NCBI GenBank assembly: GCA_032027005.1
Contig: JAVSMW010000006.1
Location: 181,375 to 206,785, forward strand
Reading direction: 5' to 3'
Length of the DNA stretch: 25,411 nt
From: JAVSMW01 sp032027005
GTDB taxonomy: Bacteria > Bacillota > Thermincolia > Thermincolales > UBA2595
The notes under the pieces were generated by a model. That model was not told where the DNA came from. It did not search any database and worked only from the letters and a program-made list of their open reading frames with translations. Both the position numbers and the translations under genes were made by a program. This document shows positions 21,321 to 25,411 of this stretch, piece by piece (the first letter of the stretch is position 1; each line of letters begins with the position of its first letter).

Positions 21321-21929
21321 ATGAAGTTGGTACTGGCTACAGGGAACCAGGGAAAGGTGCGGGAACTGAAAAGGATTTTAGGTGATTTAAACATTGAAGT
21401 ACTTTCCCTCAAGGATTTTCCCCAGATCGGGGAAATAGTTGAAGATGGGGCCACATTTACCGAAAATGCTGTAATCAAAGCCAGAGCCGTCACTAAAGCT
21501 GTAAATCTGATAGCACTGGCTGATGATTCAGGTCTTGAGGTAGATTGTTTGGATGGGGCACCGGGTATTTATTCGGCCCGCTTTGCCGGGGAGGGGAAAA
21601 GTGATGCCGATAATAACGAAAAGCTGCTTGCCCTGATGCGGGACGTGCCGACTGAGAAGCGTACAGCCAGGTTTAGATGTGTAATTGCTATCTGTACACC
21701 TGGGGGAGAGCTTTTTACTGCAGACGGGACCTGTGCAGGCTTCATTGGTTTTAAACTCAAAGGAGACCAAGGGTTCGGCTATGACCCGCTATTTTATCTG
21801 CCGGAATATGAGCAAACTTTTGCTGAATTGGATGCTGAGCTGAAAAATAAAATTAGTCACCGTGGCCGGGCCTTGGGTAAGATAAAGAATTTGCTGGCTG
21901 GATTGTTAGAAAGGGTTGAGAATGATTAA
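21321..21929 (+). CDS. rdgB: XTP/dITP pyrophosphatase (HAM1/RdgB family)
   Basis: This 202-residue house-cleaning enzyme hydrolyses dITP, ITP and XTP to monophosphates and so keeps deaminated purines out of DNA and RNA. Motifs: LATGNQGKVRELKRIL (substrate binding), ALADDSGLEVDCLDGAPGIY followed by SARFAGE, GFGYDPLFYLPEYEQTFAEL and NKISHRGRAL. GCGGGGGAAATGAC lies before the ATG. The stop overlaps the next start by one base. It forms a three-gene unit with rph and the phosphoesterase gene. Confidence 0.96.
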   Translation: MKLVLATGNQGKVRELKRILGDLNIEVLSLKDFPQIGEIVEDGATFTENAVIKARAVTKAVNLIALADDSGLEVDCLDGAPGIYSARFAGEGKSDADNNEKLLALMRDVPTEKRTARFRCVIAICTPGGELFTADGTCAGFIGFKLKGDQGFGYDPLFYLPEYEQTFAELDAELKNKISHRGRALGKIKNLLAGLLERVEND

Positions 21930-22405
21930 TGCGGATTGGGGTAGTTAGTGACACCCACGGAAAACCGGAGTTTCTCCGTAAAGCCCTGCAGCAAATGGGC
22001 CATATTGATTTGCTCATTCACGCCGGGGATCACTACAGGGATGCGTTAAGCTTGGGGAAAGAGACAGGACTCCGGGTAACCGCCGTAGCTGGCAATTGTG
22101 ACTGGGATACCGCAGGTCCCCTGGAACAGGTACTGGAAATTGAAGGCCGCCGCATCCTGGTTGTCCATGGACATTTATACGGAGTTAAGTCAGGCAGCCA
22201 AAAGCTGGCCAAAACGCTGCAAGACGGGAGTTATGACCTGATAATTTACGGGCATTCCCATATGCCTGAAATTACATCATTACCTCAGGGTTATCTGCTG
22301 AATCCCGGCAGTCTGGCCAGTCCCCGCCGCGGGAGCAAACGCTCCTATGGTATCGTGGAAATAGACAAAAATAAAGTCGCGCCATTTATATATGAATTGA
22401 AATAG
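21929..22405 (+). CDS. YfcE/MJ0936-family metallophosphoesterase
   Basis: This 158-residue calcineurin-like phosphodiesterase has the metal-binding motifs RIGVVSDTHG, LLIHAGDHYRD, VTAVAGNCDWD, ILVVHGHLYGV and IIYGHSHMPE, then LNPGSLASPRRGSKRSYG. Family members hydrolyse artificial phosphodiesters, and their natural substrate is uncertain. Its ATG overlaps the stop of the XTP pyrophosphatase gene by one base (TAATG), a sign of translational coupling. Length is normal for the family. No clear terminator follows before the repeat region. Confidence 0.94.
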   Translation: MRIGVVSDTHGKPEFLRKALQQMGHIDLLIHAGDHYRDALSLGKETGLRVTAVAGNCDWDTAGPLEQVLEIEGRRILVVHGHLYGVKSGSQKLAKTLQDGSYDLIIYGHSHMPEITSLPQGYLLNPGSLASPRRGSKRSYGIVEIDKNKVAPFIYELK

Positions 22406-22507
22406 CTAAAACTTGCATAACAAGGCAAAAACTTGTTAAGACTAGAATGGTGGGTAGTGGGTGGACCACATGCCGCAGGGACGGTGCCATCGGGGGAAAA
22501 AATTAGC

Positions 22508-22640
22508 CGCGGATGAACGCGGATGAACACAGATGAAAAGACACGGGGTTTAAAAGATGACGCAGAGTTCACAGAGGCGCAGAGAAAGATGTTTATATCA
22601 AAGAATGGATTTCTTTTGTACTAAGTAATCTCTGCGTCAT
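22508..22640. repeat. Mixed repeat block: GCGGATGAAC tandem copies and CGCAGAG element, copy C
   Basis: The gap 22406-22750 has no gene. At 22508-22537 GCGGATGAAC occurs twice in a row, followed by a degenerate third copy (ACAGATGAAA). Right after, 22557-22567 (ATGACGCAGAG) pairs perfectly with 22630-22640, a shorter relative of the elements at 7321 and 20341. Flanking bits (around 22448-22465 and 22694-22747) are full of GTAGTGG/GATAGTGG and CCACTC/CTCAC runs, partly complementary, which look like worn repeats too. Confidence 0.65.
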
Positions 22641-22750
22641 ATTTTCTGCCCCATCACCCGGAACATCTTTTTTCTTGAACACTTTCGGAGTAGTAGATAG
22701 TGGCTGGTGGATAGTGTTACTGATCACTCCCCACTCCTCACTCACTATGC

Positions 22751-22779
22751 TTGAGGAAAACTTAAAGATATGCTATACT
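22751..22779 (+). promoter_or_regulatory. Sigma-A promoter without an obvious gene
   Basis: TTGAGG (22751-22756) and TATACT (22774-22779) are 17 bp apart. Fifty bases on, a GAGGAG ribosome site precedes only a seven-codon reading frame (22830-22853). The promoter could also add transcription to the tRNA cluster 180 bp downstream. Confidence 0.5.
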
Positions 22780-22829
22780 GAAAATTGACTGGCCGGTACT
22801 TCTTTTTACTTTGAAACGAGGAGAAAAAG

Positions 22830-22853
22830 ATGTTAACCGGGAGTATAGATTAG
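22830..22853 (+). other. Seven-codon reading frame with a strong ribosome binding site
   Basis: ATG at 22830 encodes MLTGSID and ends at TAG. GAGGAG sits seven bases before it. It may be a gene start whose body was deleted, or a leader peptide. No attenuator hairpin is seen between it and the tRNA promoter. Confidence 0.25.
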
Positions 22854-22913
22854 CTAACACATCCTAAAGTAAGTTAATGAAATTTAAAGTATATAAAGGC
22901 ATGGAAAAAAGTA

Positions 22914-22942
22914 TTGACTGCAGTTTGTTTTTGAGTTATACT
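22914..22942 (+). promoter_or_regulatory. Sigma-A promoter of the tRNA cluster
   Basis: TTGACT (22914-22919) and TATACT (22937-22942) with a 17-bp spacer, 17 bp before the first tRNA gene. It is one of the best promoters in the window, as expected for stable RNA. Confidence 0.8.
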
Positions 22943-22959
22943 AGACCTTGTCAGTTTGG

Positions 22960-23036
22960 CGGGATGTAGCGCAGCTTGGTAGCGCACTTGCCTTGGGAGC
23001 AAGGGGTCGCAGGTTCGAATCCTGTCATCCCGACCA
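22960..23036 (+). tRNA. tRNA-Pro (anticodon TGG)
   Basis: Acceptor stem CGGGATG/CATCCCG, anticodon stem CTTGC/GCAAG with loop CTTGGGA, T-arm GCAGG-TTCGAAT-CCTGT, and an encoded CCA end. First of six tandem tRNA genes. Confidence 0.97.
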
Positions 23037-23085
23037 TTGATTAGTTAACAGTTAGCAGTTAAAATAACTGCCAACTCAATAAAAT

Positions 23086-23159
23086 GCGGGTGTAGCTCAA
23101 TGGTAGAGCCCTAGCCTTCCAAGCTAGTCGCGTGGGTTCGATTCCCATCACCCGCTCCA
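23086..23159 (+). tRNA. tRNA-Gly (anticodon TCC)
   Basis: Acceptor stem GCGGGTG/CACCCGC, anticodon stem CTAGC/GCTAG with loop CTTCCAA, discriminator T and encoded CCA. The 49-bp spacer before it holds a small imperfect hairpin (23051-23075). Confidence 0.97.
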
Positions 23160-23167
23160 TTTATTCT

Positions 23168-23243
23168 GCGCCTATAGCTCAGTGGATAGAGCAACGGACT
23201 TCTAATCCGTGTGTCGGAGGTTCGAGTCCTCCTAGGCGCGCCA
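23168..23243 (+). tRNA. tRNA-Arg (anticodon TCT)
   Basis: Acceptor stem GCGCCTA/TAGGCGC, anticodon stem ACGGA/TCCGT with loop CTTCTAA, discriminator G and encoded CCA. Confidence 0.97.
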
Positions 23244-23267
23244 TTAAAAGTTTGATATACCTTTTAT

Positions 23268-23344
23268 GGTGGCTGTAGTCAAGCGGTTAAGACACAGGAT
23301 TGTGGCTCCTGCACTCGTGGGTTCGATTCCCATCAGCCACCCCA
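23268..23344 (+). tRNA. tRNA-His (anticodon GTG)
   Basis: Acceptor stem GTGGCTG/CAGCCAC with the extra 5' G (23268) facing C73, the identity element of tRNA-His. Anticodon stem CAGGA/TCCTG with loop TTGTGGC, and an encoded CCA. Confidence 0.96.
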
Positions 23345-23349
23345 TATAC

Positions 23350-23425
23350 TGGGGCGTAGCCAAGTCGGTAAGGCACGGGACTTTGACTCCCGCATGCGTT
23401 GGTTCGAGTCCAGCCGCCCCAGCCA
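23350..23425 (+). tRNA. tRNA-Gln (anticodon TTG)
   Basis: Acceptor stem TGGGGCG/CGCCCCA, anticodon stem CGGGA/TCCCG with loop CTTTGAC, discriminator G and encoded CCA. Confidence 0.96.
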
Positions 23426-23428
23426 TAT

Positions 23429-23504
23429 GAGCCATTAGCTCAGTCGGTAGAGCACCTGACTTTTAATCAGGGTGTCCCGCGTTCGAGTCGCGGATGGCTC
23501 ACCA
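23429..23504 (+). tRNA. tRNA-Lys (anticodon TTT)
   Basis: Acceptor stem GAGCCAT/ATGGCTC, anticodon stem CCTGA/TCAGG with loop CTTTTAA, discriminator A and encoded CCA. Last gene of the cluster, directly before the terminator. Confidence 0.97.
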
Positions 23505-23516
23505 TTTGTAATTAAG

Positions 23517-23547
23517 CGCCCGTCATTCTAAGAATGAGGGCGTTTTT
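23517..23547 (+). terminator. Terminator of the tRNA cluster
   Basis: CGCCC...TCATT pairs with AATGA...GGGCG (one bulged base) and is followed by TTTTT at 23543-23547. Confidence 0.88.
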
Positions 23548-23561
23548 GCATTTGTAAAACC

Positions 23562-23610
23562 AGACACCCTGATTTTCATAAGACACCATGATTTGGTGAC
23601 ACCCTGATTT
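23562..23610. repeat. Three spaced direct repeats (GACACC-TGATTT)
   Basis: GACACCCTGATTTT, GACACCATGATTTG and GACACCCTGATTTC begin at 23563, 23582 and 23598. They lie between the tRNA terminator and the recombinase gene. Such stacked repeats occur at the ends of IS21-type insertion sequences and as binding sites of recombinases. Which applies is not clear, and no IS21 transposase gene is in the window. Confidence 0.5.
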
Positions 23611-23650
23611 CTTCGCTCAATGAATATTTGCTAATTGGAGGCGATTATTT

Positions 23651-24637
23651 ATGATGCGGAGAAATGTTCAAAAGGTAAAAACAACGGGTGAATTAAAAAA
23701 ATGTGACAGCTATGATTTGGACAAAATGATGGATGGTTTTTTGTTGGAACAGAGCTGCAGGGGAAATTCACCAGCAACAATGGTCTTTTACAAGGAGAAC
23801 ATAACGAAGTTTATCGAATATTTTGAGGATCAGGAATTAGAATTATCCACAGCCTCTATCACAAAGGAAGAAATTAAGAAATATATTCTGCACCTAAAAA
23901 GCTCAAAGAAGTGGACTAAGGCCGACCACATTAAATGCAACGATACTTTGTCCTCAAAATCAATTCAGACGTATCTGCGAGCGATTAAAGCCTGGATTCG
24001 CTGGATGGCAGAAGAGGGTTATGTGGATTCCGAGGTGGCAACCAGCATAAAGCTGCCTAAAGCGGCCAGAAACGTCATTGAAATCCTCTCTGATGAAGAA
24101 ATAGAGGAAATATATAAACACCTCAATACAAAGGCAAATAACCGCCTTAGAGACCTATTGATTTTTCTTACACTGCTGGAATGCGGACTTCGTTTGGAAG
24201 AACTAACTAAGCTCAAGCTGTCAAATGTCAGGGTCAAGCAAAACATATTAAAAGTGTTAGGGAAAGGCAATAAAGAAAGATTTGTTAGCTTTGGTGTGAA
24301 TTTGAACAAGCTATTTTTTAAATATGGTCCAGGAGCGGCCTGAACCGGCCAATTCAAAAATAGATGCCTTCTTTCTAAAAGAAGATGGAACCCCGATAAC
24401 AAAAAACACCGTGAAACAACTGTTCCGAAGAATTAAGGAAAATACTGGCATTACCAAACTTCATCCCCACCTTTGCCGACACACTTATTGCACCTTGTAT
24501 CTGGCTAGAGGAGGAGACATTTTCTCCTTGAAGCAATCCACGGACATGAGAGTTTTGAAGTTTTAAACAATTACGTACACTTAGCCAATTCCATCGTAAA
24601 TATTCAAAACAAAAGCTTATCAATTTTGGACGAATAG
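23651..24637 (+). pseudogene. Tyrosine recombinase/integrase with two compensating frameshifts
   Basis: Over its whole length this 987-nt stretch encodes a typical XerC/XerD-like recombinase of about 328 residues. A SAM-like N-terminal core-binding domain (about 25-125) precedes the catalytic domain. The first frame runs to a TGA near 24341. From about 24320 the sense continues in the next frame (PANSKIDAFFLKEDGTPI, LHPHLCRHTYCTLYLARGG) to about 24530. It then returns to the first frame (GHESFEVLNNYVHLANSIV) up to TAG at 24635-24637. All catalytic residues survive: Arg181 (CGLRLEEL), Lys205 (GKGNKER), His-x-x-Arg (HLCRH), His of GHES and the nucleophile Tyr of NNYVHL. An apparent one-base gain and one-base loss explain it, either recent decay or sequencing error. 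It sits next to tRNA genes, as integrases often do. Confidence 0.85.
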
Positions 24638-24639
24638 AG

Positions 24640-25335
24640 AAAAAGAAAATTAAAGAAGAGGCCAGCACTCAGGTACAGAAAGCGTTTCAGGAACTCCGAG
24701 TGAAGGACGCAGAAATTAAACAGAAGGAATTAGAGTTCTTGAAACAAAAAGCCCAGTTGGATGAGAGGTCGGAGGCAATTGAACTCGAGGTACTAAGAAA
24801 ACTTGAAGATGAGCGACAAAAGGTAAAAGCCGAAGCAATAAAAGTAATTGAAGGCCGTCATAGATTTGAGATGCAGGAAAATGAGAAAACAATCGGTGAC
24901 CTAAAAAAAATAATCGAAGACCTAAAAGCCAAAATTGAGGAAAAGTCGCAACAGAAAAAAGGTGAAGTTGCCGAAATTGAAATTGAAAATGTTTTAAAGG
25001 CAACATTTTCGATGGATTTGATTGAGGCTGTTCCGAAAGGAGTTCGGGGAGCGGATGTTGTTCAGACTGTTCGAAATCAATTTGGGCGGGAATGCGGCAA
25101 AATAATCATAGAATCTAAAAGGACAAAAACGTGGTCAAATTCTTGGATTGCGAAACTAAAAAGCGACCAAAGGGACATTCACGCAGCAACTGCCGTTTTA
25201 GTCACTGCGGCAATGCCAAAAGAAACGGAACGATTTGTCTTTCTTGATGGGGTATGGGTGGCAGATTTTGAAACATTTAATGACCTAATAACAGTGTTGA
25301 GGATGCACCTTATTGAACATGGATTCGGTAAGTAA
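24640..25335 (+). pseudogene. DUF2130 protein fragment, both ends missing
   Basis: From the recombinase stop onward a single open frame encodes about 231 residues of a DUF2130 protein. A long charged coiled coil (about 1-115, repeats such as KQKELEFLKQKAQLDERSEA) is followed by the conserved domain with VPKGVRGADVVQTVRN, CGKIIIESKRTKTWSNSWI and AKLKSDQRDIHAATAVLVTA, then RFVFLDGVWVADFETF. Normal members are about twice as long, with an N-terminal zinc-ribbon-like segment and a further helical C-terminus. Both are absent, as the frame closes with TAA at 25333-25335. A GTG at 24700 is the first start-like codon, without a convincing ribosome binding site. The frame is open upstream to 24559, overlapping the recombinase tail in another frame. 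The likely cause is a deletion that joined this gene to the recombinase end. The function of the family is unknown. The domain looks nuclease-like (PD-(D/E)xK-type pattern), which is my inference. Confidence 0.7.
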
Positions 25336-25411
25336 CCATCATCGAATTGCTTTATGTTCAGTGTTATCAAACATTAGCGGGTAATCGAAAATGGTAAAAT
25401 TTTTGGCAAAA
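25336..25411. other. Window end, no supported feature
   Basis: The last 76 bases hold no clear signal. An ATG at 25391 opens seven codons (MVKFLAK) to the window edge, but only a weak GCGGGTAA precedes it, so a gene start here cannot be claimed. Confidence 0.3.

Noticed and set aside
23244..23435. Minus-strand 63-codon frame across the tRNA-His, tRNA-Gln and tRNA-Lys genes
   Set aside because: It is a known type of spurious frame caused by antisense tRNA sequence (GLEPTHAGVKVPCLT-like peptides).
22960..23504. Search for tRNA-Sec (anticodon TCA) in the tRNA cluster to support the selenoprotein
   Set aside because: All six tRNAs have normal length and other anticodons (TGG, TCC, TCT, GTG, TTG, TTT).

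Overview
This window reads as part of the chromosome of an anaerobic, probably spore-forming Gram-positive bacterium of the Firmicutes (Clostridia/Peptococcaceae type). This is inferred from strong Shine-Dalgarno sites with frequent TTG starts, a GerMN lipoprotein, a DUF3231 protein of the kind found in spore-formers, a B12-dependent glutamate mutase operon, and radical-type 2-hydroxyacyl-CoA dehydratase components. I cannot assign a genus from the sequence alone.

Layout. 1-2340: the tail of an unidentified gene, a decayed DUF6147-like gene, then an ECF sigma factor with an overlapping membrane-anchored DUF4367 partner. This pair sits between two nearly identical terminator hairpins, followed by decayed coding debris. 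2344-4704: a small minus-strand gene, then a membrane-anchored thioredoxin-like protein whose first active-site position is an in-frame UGA, followed by ccdA and a GerMN lipoprotein. The UGA is best read as selenocysteine (U-T-A-C active site, with a SECIS-like hairpin 25 nt downstream). A gene caller would split this gene in two. 4705-7225: a stack of hairpins resembling an IS200/IS605 end, then a 738-residue secreted amidase (four SH3b, AMIN, Amidase_3). 7226-7700: a long imperfect palindromic repeat.

7654-20329 is the metabolic core: a GntR regulator with its promoter and a palindrome, glutamate mutase (glmS, the MutL-type partner, glmE), a tandem DUF3231 protein, methylaspartate ammonia-lyase, a 2-hydroxyacyl-CoA dehydratase D-component-like protein with its ATP-dependent activator, and an MBL-fold hydrolase. 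A convergent bacteriohemerythrin follows. Then come AtuA-family (DUF1446), DUF4387 and a P-loop protein with an AlaRS SAD-like C-terminus. Together these convert glutamate through 3-methylaspartate to mesaconate. No recognisable mesaconase or citramalate lyase is in the window, so the uncharacterised genes are candidates for later or accessory steps.

20330-22405: a second copy of the palindromic repeat, then housekeeping genes rph, an XTP/dITP pyrophosphatase gene and a YfcE-type phosphoesterase. 22406-23547: more repeats, two good sigma-A promoters, and six tRNA genes (Pro, Gly, Arg, His, Gln, Lys) with a terminator. 23548-25411: a decaying accessory region with GACACC repeats, a tyrosine recombinase broken by two compensating frameshifts, and a truncated DUF2130 gene fused to its tail.

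The findings I consider strongest are the selenocysteine thioredoxin paired with CcdA, and the uncharacterised AtuA/DUF4387/P-loop-SAD module attached to the methylaspartate cluster.
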